Shown: one piece after another, positions 14,454 through 22,912 of the stretch
Layout: every line of letters starts with the position of its first letter
Position numbering within the stretch: position 1 is the stretch's first letter
Assembly (NCBI GenBank): GCA_001824325.1
Contig: MHXC01000042.1
Coordinates: forward strand, 1-23,521
Direction of reading: 5' to 3'
Source: Parcubacteria group bacterium RIFCSPHIGHO2_01_FULL_47_10b
Lineage (GTDB): Bacteria; Patescibacteriota; Minisyncoccia; 2-01-FULL-47-10
DNA: 23,521 nt
The notes under the pieces: model-generated
Told to the model about the DNA's origin: nothing
What the model saw: only the letters and a program-made list of their open reading frames with translations
Database searches by the model: none
Program-made: the position numbers and the translations under genes

Positions 14454-14945
14454 TTATTTCCAGTTATACAGACGGTCCTCCACAGCGATTGACCGCTGCT
14501 TCCCACGCTCGCTCCATGATACGCTGACTTCAACCTTAATTTGCGTCGGGTCTACGACTGAAATAACAATGCCACGCTTAAATAGACTTGGGCTGCCAGT
14601 GCTGTATTGATAAGCTCCGGTCGTCGGATCAACGCGCAAAAACGAATCGTATTCAATACCAAGGTTATTGCTTGCATACGCAACACTGTAGGTTCCTGGT
14701 GTAATACCCTCTAGCCAATCAGGTGCATCCTGCAACCAATTCGTATCACGGATTCGTCGAACGATCTCAACGCCTTCAGTTGCTAGATTCGATGCGACAA
14801 ATGTATTTGTACTTGATTCTGCAGCGCGAATATTTGCTGCAGACAAGGCCAATAAACCAGCAAATCCAAAGCCAACGATGGCAATCGTAACTAAGGCCTC
14901 TAAAAATGTAATGCCGCGCTGATTGTGTGAATTATTAATTTGCAT
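14454..14945 (-). CDS. PilV-like type IV minor pilin
   Basis: A 163-residue prepilin with a short polar leader ending in Gly11, then ITFLEALVTIAIVGFGFAGLLALS (glutamate at mature position 5). NTFVASNLATEGVEIVRRIRDTNW follows; an A-x-x-L-A-x-E-G/A-x-E pattern at this place is typical of PilV/PulI-type minor pilins. The C-terminal half is beta-rich (RGIVISVVDPTQIKVEVSVSWSE). It overlaps the previous gene by 11 bases, pointing to translational coupling. Family assignment within the minor pilins is less certain than the prepilin call itself. Confidence 0.82.
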   Translation of the reverse strand: MQINNSHNQRGITFLEALVTIAIVGFGFAGLLALSAANIRAAESSTNTFVASNLATEGVEIVRRIRDTNWLQDAPDWLEGITPGTYSVAYASNNLGIEYDSFLRVDPTTGAYQYSTGSPSLFKRGIVISVVDPTQIKVEVSVSWSERGKQRSIAVEDRLYNWK

Positions 14946-15507
14946 CGATCAAATTAACCCTATTAAACGTAATAGTGCGAGTGCGACTGGGGTCTGATTG
15001 CAACGCAAGTGTCACTACTGCCTCGGATAAAGCCGGCGAGCCATTAATGATTCCTCGTGCATGGGGAGGCGTATACACAATACTTGTCGAATCTGTTGGT
15101 GATACTGATGTAATTGCAAGCAAATTATCGAGTGGGACAATCTTCACAATACCATCAACGCCCAAGCTGTCATATTGTCCTTCTGTCTTACCAACTCCGC
15201 TACCTGAATCAGCAAATAAGATAATAGTACTTGGACGAGCAAAAAACACCCCGTACGCAGCAGGAACTGCCCCGTTGAATGGCGTGCCTTCAAATGGCGC
15301 GGCCGACGATGCGAGCGATTGTACCGTTCGAACCTCTGCCATAATGTTTTGCACATTTGAATCAAGCGTAAATTGACGACCATCATTCCCAAATCCGAAT
15401 AAAACAAGACCCCCGAGGATCGCGATAATGGCTATTGTTACCACTAATTCAATGAGGGTAAATCCTTGTGTGCGGGAGTTCTTAGTTGTCTTCAATACAT
15501 ATACCAT
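14935..15507 (-). CDS. GspH/FimT-like pseudopilin
   Basis: A 190-residue prepilin. The leader ends in Gly15 and the mature protein would begin FTLIELVVTIAIIAILGG, with glutamate at position 5. After the helix, DSNVQNIMAEVRTVQSLASSA is the kind of helical stretch found in GspH/FimT proteins, which precedes a beta-rich globular domain (YGVFFARPSTIILFAD ... ALQSDPSRTRTITFNRV). The start overlaps the end of pilD by 16 bases. Its probable role is as a minor pilin in the initiation complex of the pilus. Confidence 0.8.
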   Translation of the reverse strand: MVYVLKTTKNSRTQGFTLIELVVTIAIIAILGGLVLFGFGNDGRQFTLDSNVQNIMAEVRTVQSLASSAAPFEGTPFNGAVPAAYGVFFARPSTIILFADSGSGVGKTEGQYDSLGVDGIVKIVPLDNLLAITSVSPTDSTSIVYTPPHARGIINGSPALSEAVVTLALQSDPSRTRTITFNRVNLIDAN

Positions 15508-16280
15508 TGCATCAATTGACTTATATCGAAATAAAACGAAAGAATGCCGATGAGCAATGTTCCCCCAACTAAAAATGGACCAAACGGGATCTGTGAGGAC
15601 AACTGCTTCTGCTGCCGTGCTATTAATACCAACCCCACTGCAGCTCCCGAAACAAATGCCACAAACATCGCAGAAATAGTCAGTACTGGTCCTAATAAGA
15701 CCCCGATCAACAGCGAAAATTTCACATCCCCCAATCCCATTCCCCTTCCCTTTGTCACTACATGTATTATATAGAAAAAAAGGGCTGCCGAAAAGCCCAC
15801 ACCTACCCGAATAAGAAATTCATCCGGATAGAGCACCGCAATTCCAATCGCCGTAACAACGAATAACGGGTACAATACAACATTCGGAATCAAGTAATGA
15901 TCGAGATCGTAGAGAAAAATAATCCCGAGTCCCGCGATTACAACAAACCATAGCGCGATCGACAACCACGACAGCGGGTCGTCGAGCACAAACAATCCAC
16001 CTGCGGCTGCAGCAAAAAGAATGCCCATAACGACTTCGACCCCGAAATATCGGACTGCGATAGTCTTCTTGCATGTTAAACAGCGTCCCCGTAACACCAG
16101 GTAGCTTACCAGCGGCACCAGCTCAAACCACTCCAGAACATGCCGACAATCAGCACAATGCGATCGCCCTCGTGCGATCGGCTCGCCAGTGTGTAATCGC
16201 AAAGCGACGACATTCACAAAACTACCAATGTGGGCGCCGAAAACGAATGCTACTCCAACGACAAATGTCATTATGTCCAT
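15492..16280 (-). CDS. pilD: Prepilin leader peptidase / N-methyltransferase
   Basis: PilD cleaves prepilin leaders after the glycine and methylates the new N-terminus, in the cytoplasmic membrane. I use ATG at 16280 (262 residues); the longer frame to 16364 runs into the terminator region and has no conserved sequence. The N-terminal cytoplasmic domain has two CxxC pairs (C42/C45 in HCADC, C67/C70 in CLTC), as in bifunctional enzymes with zinc. The aspartyl protease sites are in LYDLDHYLIP (about residue 125) and GMGLGDVKFS (Asp185, GxGD motif). About seven hydrophobic segments are visible. It lies between the major pilin and the pseudopilins, all of which are its substrates. Confidence 0.96.
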   Translation of the reverse strand: MDIMTFVVGVAFVFGAHIGSFVNVVALRLHTGEPIARGRSHCADCRHVLEWFELVPLVSYLVLRGRCLTCKKTIAVRYFGVEVVMGILFAAAAGGLFVLDDPLSWLSIALWFVVIAGLGIIFLYDLDHYLIPNVVLYPLFVVTAIGIAVLYPDEFLIRVGVGFSAALFFYIIHVVTKGRGMGLGDVKFSLLIGVLLGPVLTISAMFVAFVSGAAVGLVLIARQQKQLSSQIPFGPFLVGGTLLIGILSFYFDISQLMQWYMY

Positions 16281-16300
16281 ACGCCCTATTCTAACACACA

Positions 16301-16385
16301 GACAAACAAAAAGATTGGCACCGTGGAAAAGATTACGTGTGGCGTGGTAATTCCGCGCCCGCAATCTCCTCTACGGTGCCAATCT
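16301..16385 (-). terminator. Rho-independent terminator after the major pilin gene
   Basis: On the minus strand, 13-base arms at 16373-16385 and 16312-16324 (GATTGGCACCGT/ACGGTGCCAATC plus one more pair) form a strong stem. A TTTTTGTTTGT run follows at once. The loop is long (48 bases) and can itself pair through AGATT/AATCT. It begins 17 bases after the pilin stop codon and ends 20 bases before pilD. It probably ends most transcripts from the pilin promoter, keeping pilin output high and pilD and the minor pilins lower. Confidence 0.75.
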
Positions 16386-16401
16386 AATGCTAGATGCTGG
16401 A

Positions 16402-16845
16402 TTAACTACCAACACGAACGTCGTAAACCGGATCTGCCCCAGGAAAACCGTTGGTATAATTTATCCCTGTTGGCGTTGAATTTGCATCAGCATCCCCAGA
16501 TAACGCAGAATGAGCGGTATCCTCTAGGGTAATGCCTAGGTGATATGCTGTCGCCGGATCAGTGTTTACAGCATAACTATAGCTATTTCCTTGCGGATCA
16601 ACGGGAACAGCGCCGATCTGGCCATCAGTTACTAAGCTAGCCAATGCTTGGGGATACTCATTATTACTATTGTTATATAACTCCAATGCCAATTGCAAGG
16701 AATTAATGTCTGATAATCGCTTTGAATCTCGTGCATCTGCCTGTGGTGAGCCGAGTGATACGAATAACACAGCACCAAGAATGCCGATGATTGCGATGAC
16801 GATTAACAACTCAATTAGGGTAAAGCCTTGATTGAATTTCTTCAT
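16402..16845 (-). CDS. pilA: Major type IV pilin (PilA/GspG-like)
   Basis: The 147-residue prepilin has a six-residue basic leader plus Gly7, with mature start FTLIELLIVIAIIGILGAV and glutamate at mature position 5. DARDSKRLSDINSLQLALELYNN follows; this stretch and the NEYPQALASL after it are typical of GspG-type pilins and pilins of Gram-positive and CPR bacteria. The C-terminal half is polar and ends in DPVYDVRVGS. I call it the major pilin because it alone in the cluster has a dedicated promoter, a perfect Shine-Dalgarno and a strong terminator. It has no cysteine pair, so no D-loop disulfide. Confidence 0.9.
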   Translation of the reverse strand: MKKFNQGFTLIELLIVIAIIGILGAVLFVSLGSPQADARDSKRLSDINSLQLALELYNNSNNEYPQALASLVTDGQIGAVPVDPQGNSYSYAVNTDPATAYHLGITLEDTAHSALSGDADANSTPTGINYTNGFPGADPVYDVRVGS

Positions 16846-16852
16846 CTCACAC

Positions 16853-16863
16853 TCACCTCCTTT
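16853..16863 (-). promoter_or_regulatory. Perfect Shine-Dalgarno of the major pilin gene
   Basis: The sequence AAAGGAGGTGA on the minus strand is complementary to the conserved 3' end of bacterial 16S rRNA over at least ten bases. GGAGG lies 10 bases before the ATG. Most other genes here have no visible Shine-Dalgarno, so this marks pilA for high expression. Confidence 0.85.
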
Positions 16864-16894
16864 CGGTTGTTGTTTGCGTGTATCACGTACATAC

Positions 16895-16923
16895 AGTATA
16901 CTCGTTTACCATACGCTTCACAA
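16895..16923 (-). promoter_or_regulatory. Promoter of the major pilin gene
   Basis: On the minus strand: TTGTGA (16918-16923), 17-base spacer, TATACT (16895-16900). The -35 box lies just beyond the last codons of pilC. Transcription would start near 16888, giving a leader of about 43 bases that contains the strong Shine-Dalgarno. Confidence 0.6.
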
Positions 16924-16925
16924 TA

Positions 16926-18146
16926 TCATAGTGCGCCGACATTTGTAATGACCGAATACATGGGGATAAGTACCGCTCCTACCATGAGCCCAACCCCCAC
17001 GCCCAGCACCACAATCAACATTGGCTCAATCAATGACGAAAGCGTCGCGACCGTATTCTCAACTTCCTGCTGGAAAAAATCAGCAATCTTCTGCAATATT
17101 GAATCAAGCTTGCCGCTCTTTTCTCCGACTGCCACCATTTGGGTCAACAGCGGCGAGAACTGTACTGGGTACTGCCGCAACGCTGACTCAATGCTTTTTC
17201 CTGTTTTGACTTTACTTGCCACGTCCTCGACTATCTCCGAATACACCTTGTTATCTACAACATCAGCTACAATCTGCAACGCTTCCAATATCGGGAGCCC
17301 TGAGCGCACAAGAGTTGCCAAATTTTCAGCAAAACGCGCTTGGTATACTTTCTTAAATAATTGCCCAAACACGGGTAGCTGCAGCTGAATTTCGTGCCAC
17401 GCGCGCAATCCCTGTGGCGTCTTCACCGCATATAAAAGAGACCCGGCGCCACCGACAAGTATTACAAGAATAAGCCATAACCAATCTACAACAAAACCGC
17501 TTACCGCAGCCAGTATCCGAGTAAATAGCGGCAATTCCCCGCCTGAAATCTGTTCAAGTGTATTCAATAATTGCGGTAACACGAACACAAAAATGACAAG
17601 ACCGACGATAACAAAAACGCTGACAATAAAGGCGGGATAGGTCAACGCGCTCTTTATCTTCTTTTTGAGCGAATACTCCTTTGCGAGGTGATCAGCTAAA
17701 AACAATAGAGTTTCCTGAAGGCCGCCAGATACTTCACCCGTCCGTATCATGCTTACATAAAAATTGCTAAATGTTTTCGGATGCTGCGCGATCGCCTTAG
17801 AAAACGGTAAACCGCCGTCAATATCATTTGCAACTGTCAGTAATACCCGTCGAAATGGTAAATTCATCGTTTCCTCGCCCAAAATGCGAATTGACTCGAC
17901 GAGTGGCACCCCTGCCTCAAACAACGAGGACAACGATCGCGAGAATATAACCAATTCCTTTGGAGGTGTTGGGAATAGCGCAGCCAGGTCAAAATCAAGC
18001 ATCCCGCTGCCAGTCTTTTCTTTCAACGATAAAACAGTAAGTTTGTTGTCTTGTAAAATTTCCAGCGCGCCTGCTCGGTTGCTGGCTTCGACAACGCCGG
18101 ACTGCAACCCTCCTTTTGGCCCTTTGGCCTTGTATTCAAATTTCAT
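16926..18146 (-). CDS. pilC: Type IV pilus inner-membrane platform protein
   Basis: PilC (GspF family) is the membrane platform that couples the motor ATPases to pilin insertion or removal. The 406 residues match the family. A short N-terminal domain (KFEYKAKGPKGG) is followed by two GspF repeats. The first begins LVIFSRSLSSLFEAGVPLVESIRIL and the second FAENLATLVRSGLPILEALQIV. GEVSGGLQETL and GEKSGKLDSIL are equivalent positions in the two repeats. Membrane segments lie at about residues 170-193, 218-238 and 375-397. It starts two bases after pilT ends. Confidence 0.97.
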   Translation of the reverse strand: MKFEYKAKGPKGGLQSGVVEASNRAGALEILQDNKLTVLSLKEKTGSGMLDFDLAALFPTPPKELVIFSRSLSSLFEAGVPLVESIRILGEETMNLPFRRVLLTVANDIDGGLPFSKAIAQHPKTFSNFYVSMIRTGEVSGGLQETLLFLADHLAKEYSLKKKIKSALTYPAFIVSVFVIVGLVIFVFVLPQLLNTLEQISGGELPLFTRILAAVSGFVVDWLWLILVILVGGAGSLLYAVKTPQGLRAWHEIQLQLPVFGQLFKKVYQARFAENLATLVRSGLPILEALQIVADVVDNKVYSEIVEDVASKVKTGKSIESALRQYPVQFSPLLTQMVAVGEKSGKLDSILQKIADFFQQEVENTVATLSSLIEPMLIVVLGVGVGLMVGAVLIPMYSVITNVGAL

Positions 18147-18148
18147 GG

Positions 18149-19228
18149 TCAGTTTTTAGTGATATATCGTTTTAAGTTCTCTTGATCAAATGCATATGGT
18201 AATGCTGATTCGAGCGAAATTTCATGCATATGGACGAGATTTGCCAACGATCGGTCAAGGCTAATCATCCCCTTGTCTAAGCCTGTGGTTATTACCGTAT
18301 CAAGTTCGTGGATTTTATTCTCACGGATAAGATTCCGTACTGCGGCGGTAGAAACCATAACCTCAACAGCTGGGATCAGTCCTCCTTCGATGCGTGGCAA
18401 CAACCGTTGGGAAATAACGCCAATAAGCGTTGACGCCACCTGCGTCCGGATCTGATTTTGCTGCTCTGCGGGAAAAATATCGATAATACGATCAATAGTC
18501 TGCGCGGCATTATTGGTATGCAAAGTACCGAAAATGAGATGACCAGTTTCTGCAGCCGTTATTGCAGTCGAGATTGTTTCTCGATCTCGCATCTCTCCCA
18601 CCATTATAACATCTGGGTCTTGTCGAAACGAGTGTCGAAGTGCAGATGCGAAACTTAGCGTATCGCTGTGCACTTCTCGTTGGTTAATGATACACCGATC
18701 TTGAATAAAAAGATACTCGACTGGATCCTCGATTGTCACTATATGCTTACTTTGCGTCTTATTAATAATATCGATAAGTGACGCCATTGTGGTTGATTTT
18801 CCATGTCCTGTTGGCCCTACAATTAATACCAGTCCTTGCGCCTGTTGCGTGAACTTGCTTAATACAATAGGTAGATTCAGCTCCTCCAATGTCTTAATCT
18901 CCTGGGGAATAAACCGTAATGCCAGTGCATGATAGCCGCGCTCCCGATAGACGTTAATGCGGTACCGGGCTTTGCCTTGAAAATCATACGATAAATCCAT
19001 CTCTTTATGCTCCTCGAAAAGTTCAATCTGCTCTTTGGTCAAAATTGCTTCGGCGAGTTCTTTCGTATCCTTTGGTGTTAATACCGGACGCTTCACCAAT
19101 GGCACTAAGCTCCCGTCGATGCGAAGCGTGGGATGGCGGCCAGCCACAAGATGCAAATCAGACGCCTCCTGCTCTGCAGTGGTAACCAATAAATCCTCAA
19201 GCTCATATTTTCGGGCTGTTTCTGTCAT
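18149..19228 (-). CDS. pilT: Type IV pilus retraction ATPase
   Basis: PilT powers pilus retraction (twitching, DNA uptake) as a hexameric ATPase. The 359-residue protein has the PilT layout: N-terminal PAS-like region (ASDLHLVAGRHPTLRIDG), Walker A GPTGHGKST at residues 138-146, Asp box (TIEDPVEYLF), Walker B (DPDVIMVGEMRD), His box (TGHLIFGTLHTN), and a C-terminal AVRNLIRENK, the motif linked to retraction activity. The Walker A loop has His142 where Ser is usual (GPTGSGKST); Lys and Ser/Thr that contact phosphate are kept. It starts five bases after the response-regulator gene. Confidence 0.96.
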   Translation of the reverse strand: MTETARKYELEDLLVTTAEQEASDLHLVAGRHPTLRIDGSLVPLVKRPVLTPKDTKELAEAILTKEQIELFEEHKEMDLSYDFQGKARYRINVYRERGYHALALRFIPQEIKTLEELNLPIVLSKFTQQAQGLVLIVGPTGHGKSTTMASLIDIINKTQSKHIVTIEDPVEYLFIQDRCIINQREVHSDTLSFASALRHSFRQDPDVIMVGEMRDRETISTAITAAETGHLIFGTLHTNNAAQTIDRIIDIFPAEQQNQIRTQVASTLIGVISQRLLPRIEGGLIPAVEVMVSTAAVRNLIRENKIHELDTVITTGLDKGMISLDRSLANLVHMHEISLESALPYAFDQENLKRYITKN

Positions 19229-19233
19229 TGGGG

Positions 19234-19623
19234 CTATACGTTGTTCTGAGCGTTTAATATCGCTTTCGCTTTTTCAACAACTTCCTTTGGAGTATAGTGC
19301 GCCTTTATTATATAATCAGCAGCGCCAAGCTTCAGGCCTTGCTTTATATTCTTTTTCTGACCAAGGTTGGTTAGCAACAAAACAGGGATCATCTTTGTCT
19401 CCGGGTCTTTTTTCAGCGTTTCTAATACTTCAAAACCATCCATTTTTGGCAAAATAATGTCGCATAATACTAATACCGGCTTCTTCTCCTTAATAAGCCG
19501 AAGCCCCTCTTCCCCATTATGAGCAACCTCGAAAGCATATCCCTCAACTTGGAACTTAGTGGCATACATTTCTGAGATGAAGTCGTCATCCTCCACAAGT
19601 ACGACTAATTTTTCATCGGCCAT
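19234..19623 (-). CDS. CheY-like single-domain response regulator
   Basis: A stand-alone receiver domain of 129 residues. The acidic pocket (D12, D13 in VEDDDFI), phosphoacceptor Asp55 (LCDIILPKMDGFEVL), Thr85 (LLLTNLG) and Lys107 (IIKAHYTP) are all present, so phosphorylation is expected. There is no output domain. It lies between pilB and pilT, five bases from pilT. That position suggests control of pilus extension or retraction, comparable to PilG/PilH in Pseudomonas, but this is inference. No histidine kinase is in the window. The ATG has no Shine-Dalgarno sequence. Confidence 0.93.
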   Translation of the reverse strand: MADEKLVVLVEDDDFISEMYATKFQVEGYAFEVAHNGEEGLRLIKEKKPVLVLCDIILPKMDGFEVLETLKKDPETKMIPVLLLTNLGQKKNIKQGLKLGAADYIIKAHYTPKEVVEKAKAILNAQNNV

Positions 19624-19661
19624 AATATGTGATTAGTTAATAATTGTAAATACACATTGTT

Positions 19662-21422
19662 TTAATCCCCTGCAACCTCATATATTTGTTCCAAGCTTGT
19701 AACACCTTGCAATACCTTAATAAAACCATCTTGTTGCATTGTGACCATGCCTTGGCGTTCTGCTTCTTTTCGAATCATGTCTTCTGAAGGTTTACTGATA
19801 ATGATTTCCTCCAGTTCAGGCGTAACTGCCAATGTCTCGTAAACAGCGATCCTCCCCTTAAATCCTTTATTGCCGCACGTAGCACATCCTTTTGGTTTGT
19901 ATATCTTCTTTACTGACTCGATGCCCAGTGCTTTTCGCTCATTTGCATCCAAAAACGTCAGTTCGCTTTGCATTTTTTTGATACGTTCCGCACTTTCTTT
20001 ATCCAGCTCCTTACATTTTTCACATAGACGCGGCGCTAGTCGTTGGGCAACGCACAGAGTTAAGCTCGCGGGAAGCAAAAAATCGTCAACGCCCATATCC
20101 AACAACCGCGGAATCACGCCAAGGGCATCATTCGTATGTAACGTCGAATATACCTGATGTCCGGTCAAAGCGGCATGGACAACCAGCTCAGCAGTTTCTT
20201 GGTCGCGCACCTCTCCCACCATTATAACATCAGGATCCTGCCGTAGTATACTTCGCAAACCAGATGCAAATGTATAACCGATTTCAGGGCGAAGTTGTGA
20301 CTGGTTGATGCCTTTCAAATAGTATTCAACCGGATCCTCAAGCGTCACAATATTCACCTGCTCCTTATTCACGATACTCAGCATCGAGTAAAGCGTCGTT
20401 GTCTTTCCTGACCCTGTTGGTCCCGTGATTAATATCATACCAAACGGCGCCTCCATAGCCTTCTTGATATTCTCCAGATTTCGCGTATGTAAACCAAGGT
20501 CCTGTAATGATAGTATACCTCTGGACGAATCAAGGACGCGCAATACAATCTTTTCTCCTTCGGTCGTAGGGAATGATGACACACGATAATCAATCCCCCA
20601 GGTTTCCGTTGTTGAATGAATACGTCCATCTTGCGGGACGCGTGACTCGTCAATTTTTAAATTGGCGAGAATCTTTATGCGAGTTACGATGCCGCTCAAA
20701 ACACCTTTTGGCAAATTAAATGCGGTGCGCAATGTGCCGTCAACGCGATAGCGTACTGCGACTTTATCTTTGTATGGCTCAATATGAATGTCGCTTGCCC
20801 TTGATTCAACTGCATAATTCAGCATCACGCTCACAATCTTCGTAATAGGCGTCTGCTCGGTGAGCGTCTCCATGCCTCCCGGCGCAGTCTTAGCTTTCTT
20901 TTTTTCATCGGCTTGGCCCTGTTGCTCATACTGCTCAAATTCAGTACCGAAGTGCTCAACTGCCTCCTCAACCTGAGTCACTGCGCTTGCATATCGTTTT
21001 GTTAGAGCGTCAAAGTCAGTCTTAGAAATAACGAACTTTTTGATATGCAGGCCATTCGTTTTTGCAATAAAATCAAGGGCACTCTCTGCTTCTAGGCTCT
21101 CAGGATGTACCATGCCCACTGATAATTCGTCGCCCTCCTTTTTGAGGGCAATAATAGCATATTGCTGGGCAGTATTTTCCGGTATTAACTCCAAAATATC
21201 CGGTGACACTAATTCGTCATCGGTAAGTTCATAGAGAGGGAGTCCAAGGACAGCGCTTTTTGCCTTCGCAATATCGTCGTCGTTCGCTAAGTTATTCTGA
21301 AGTAAGTATGCCTCAATACCACCGCCTTGCTGCTGCGCCGATGAAATGATGGTAGATATTGTATCTGAAGATAATGCATGAGCAGCCGAAAGCTGCTGTA
21401 ATAATTCTTCATTGTATGGCAT
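19662..21422 (-). CDS. pilB: Type IV pilus assembly ATPase
   Basis: PilB drives pilus polymerisation at the cytoplasmic side of the platform. The 586 residues contain an N-terminal MshEN/T2SSE_N domain (to about residue 145) and a charged linker (QADEKKKAKTAP). The ATPase core follows: SRASDIHIEPYKDKVAVRYRVDG, Walker A GPTGSGKTTT at 334-343, Asp box TLEDPVEYY, Walker B DPDVIMVGEVRD, and His box TGHQVYSTLHTND. Two CxxC pairs (C467/C470 and C513/C516) form the zinc site of assembly ATPases, which PilT lacks. This separates it from the retraction ATPase downstream. Confidence 0.97.
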   Translation of the reverse strand: MPYNEELLQQLSAAHALSSDTISTIISSAQQQGGGIEAYLLQNNLANDDDIAKAKSAVLGLPLYELTDDELVSPDILELIPENTAQQYAIIALKKEGDELSVGMVHPESLEAESALDFIAKTNGLHIKKFVISKTDFDALTKRYASAVTQVEEAVEHFGTEFEQYEQQGQADEKKKAKTAPGGMETLTEQTPITKIVSVMLNYAVESRASDIHIEPYKDKVAVRYRVDGTLRTAFNLPKGVLSGIVTRIKILANLKIDESRVPQDGRIHSTTETWGIDYRVSSFPTTEGEKIVLRVLDSSRGILSLQDLGLHTRNLENIKKAMEAPFGMILITGPTGSGKTTTLYSMLSIVNKEQVNIVTLEDPVEYYLKGINQSQLRPEIGYTFASGLRSILRQDPDVIMVGEVRDQETAELVVHAALTGHQVYSTLHTNDALGVIPRLLDMGVDDFLLPASLTLCVAQRLAPRLCEKCKELDKESAERIKKMQSELTFLDANERKALGIESVKKIYKPKGCATCGNKGFKGRIAVYETLAVTPELEEIIISKPSEDMIRKEAERQGMVTMQQDGFIKVLQGVTSLEQIYEVAGD

Positions 21423-21432
21423 ATCAGCAAGA

Positions 21433-21729
21433 CTAGTACGTATACGGAACGAACGGATTGCTTCGGCCCAATGCAGACGATCCCATTGATTGACTCACAG
21501 GTACATCGCCATGGGTTCGTAATGATTGGAGAATTGAAGCATTAAACGAATTTGATGGATCTAAAACGCCTTCAAGCGTTGTCGCTGTCTGGTTGATCGC
21601 ATCAACAGAGCTGATTTCTTTTAGCGCTGTTGAGAGCGCGTTTTGATACACATTCCGTCCCAATACAACGCCAAGAATAATGAGCATGATGAGCAACAGC
21701 AATAGCAGAAATGATTGTCCCTTACTCAT
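21433..21729 (-). CDS. Small membrane-anchored protein in the PilP position
   Basis: A 98-residue protein with one N-terminal membrane segment (about residues 5-24), a helical middle and a short proline-containing tail (GRSNPFVPYTY). Its place directly after pilO is that of pilP in proteobacteria, and PilP proteins have a similar RDPFxP motif. However, it lacks the lipobox and the C-terminal beta domain that binds the PilQ secretin. It may be the reduced form expected where no secretin exists. It overlaps the pilO stop by 8 bases, so it is clearly part of this operon. I give no gene symbol because homology to PilP is not shown by the sequence alone. Confidence 0.7.
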   Translation of the reverse strand: MSKGQSFLLLLLLIMLIILGVVLGRNVYQNALSTALKEISSVDAINQTATTLEGVLDPSNSFNASILQSLRTHGDVPVSQSMGSSALGRSNPFVPYTY

Positions 21730-22282
21730 TGTTGCTTGTGGTTATGAAATAAGTAGTTGCGTCAACATTGAAAGATGTCAATCCAAACGTTCCCGCCTCA
21801 GTGATAACAGGGGTAAACGAGTATTGTTCGATGTTAATAAGTGGTATATTCGTTTCCAATTCAGTCAAAAAATCTTTAAAATACCCGTACAAGCCCGTTA
21901 GGTTGATCTTGAAGTGAAGCGCCTTCACATTCCCAACCTGCGTACCTTCAACCGCAGACACTGACCCAAGGGAAATACTATCAAGTACCATGCTTTTACT
22001 CGCAGCGATAGAATCGAGTTCTGCAAGTAGTGTAGGCACATCCTGTTCGAGTGGAACCGCTATATTAAATTGCTTTCCGTTTTCAATGAGCTGCGCTCGC
22101 CGAGCTTTAAGCTGGTTCTCAACTTGTAGCAACTTCCGTAACGCCTCATCCTCTTTTTTTCCCATTTCAAAATTCTCGCTCTCCACGTTTATCATTGCGT
22201 ATACACGAACCACTCCAAAGACTACTACAAAAAATGTAGCGAGAAGGAGTAGTAAATTGATAAGAAGTTGTCGCTTCGCCAT
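21722..22282 (-). CDS. pilO: PilO-like pilus alignment protein
   Basis: PilO pairs with PilN in the inner membrane and links PilM to the rest of the machine. The 186 residues have one N-terminal membrane segment (about residues 6-30), then a coiled-coil region (EALRKLLQVENQLKARRAQLIENG). A ferredoxin-like domain follows (VPTLLAELDSIAASKSMVLDSISL, then ALHFKINLTGLYGYFKDFLTELETN). Phe/Tyr at GLYGYFKDFL and the following LINIEQYSF fit PilO. It starts 14 bases after the pilN-like gene. The call rests on topology, fold pattern and operon position. Confidence 0.85.
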   Translation of the reverse strand: MAKRQLLINLLLLLATFFVVVFGVVRVYAMINVESENFEMGKKEDEALRKLLQVENQLKARRAQLIENGKQFNIAVPLEQDVPTLLAELDSIAASKSMVLDSISLGSVSAVEGTQVGNVKALHFKINLTGLYGYFKDFLTELETNIPLINIEQYSFTPVITEAGTFGLTSFNVDATTYFITTSNNE

Positions 22283-22296
22283 ACCAGTTATCTTAT

Positions 22297-22887
22297 TTAC
22301 TTTGCTTTATTTGTGGCTGTGTTCGATTTCAAAACAACGGTCGGTTTCAAAACGATTTGCATAGAAAAATCAACGCCTCGATCAGTAGATAGTGTTGCCC
22401 CTGAAATCGAGACATCTTGTACATCCAGTTTATCAGCCTTTAGTAAAGCGAGTTGCTGGGCTAATATTGTATATGCCGCAGCCTTTCCACTTAAACGAAT
22501 GGTGTTGGTTTTTCCATCATAATTTAGACTGCTAAATGAAACTGTAGGAAGTGTTTTACCCTGCAAGAACGCCAACACCTCGGAACTTGTTCGATATGTT
22601 CGTAATAATTCCTTTAGTGCCACCTGCTGCTGAATGCCATTTTGTACGAATGCTTCAAGATTGTTGTCTCGCTGCGTCTGTAGTTCTTTCACTCCCTCCC
22701 ACTTTCGCACCGCCTGCCCATGGATATTTTTTTGTAATACAAAAAGACCTAGCAACACCAAAACTACAAGAAGAAAAATTAAGAAATTTACAATGGTTCC
22801 CAGCGATAAAGAAGCCAAGACTTTCCGCGTCTGATTCTTGGACTTAAGTTGCTGGTTTCCAAAAACGCTATTTGTTGAGTCCGCCAT
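22297..22887 (-). CDS. pilN: PilN-like pilus assembly protein
   Basis: This 196-residue protein has a short cytoplasmic N-terminus, a membrane segment at about residues 32-51 (TIVNFLIFLLVVLVLLGLFV), a periplasmic-type helical region, and a fold of the Fimbrial_N kind (PTVSFSSLNYDGKTNTIRLSGKAA ... DVQDVSISGATLS). In PilN the conserved N-terminal INLLP motif binds PilM; here no clear INLLP is visible (the tail is MADSTNSVFGNQQLK), so the PilM contact may differ. A good Shine-Dalgarno (AGGAGAGG) and a promoter lie just upstream. Confidence 0.78.
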   Translation of the reverse strand: MADSTNSVFGNQQLKSKNQTRKVLASLSLGTIVNFLIFLLVVLVLLGLFVLQKNIHGQAVRKWEGVKELQTQRDNNLEAFVQNGIQQQVALKELLRTYRTSSEVLAFLQGKTLPTVSFSSLNYDGKTNTIRLSGKAAAYTILAQQLALLKADKLDVQDVSISGATLSTDRGVDFSMQIVLKPTVVLKSNTATNKAK

Positions 22888-22912
22888 AAAATCCTCTCCT
22901 CATTATGAATAT

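Noticed and set aside
19624..19656. TTTACA, 17 bases, TATTAT before the response-regulator gene
   Set aside because: The -10 box overlaps the start ATG itself, so transcription would start inside the gene. No later in-frame start fits the receiver domain.
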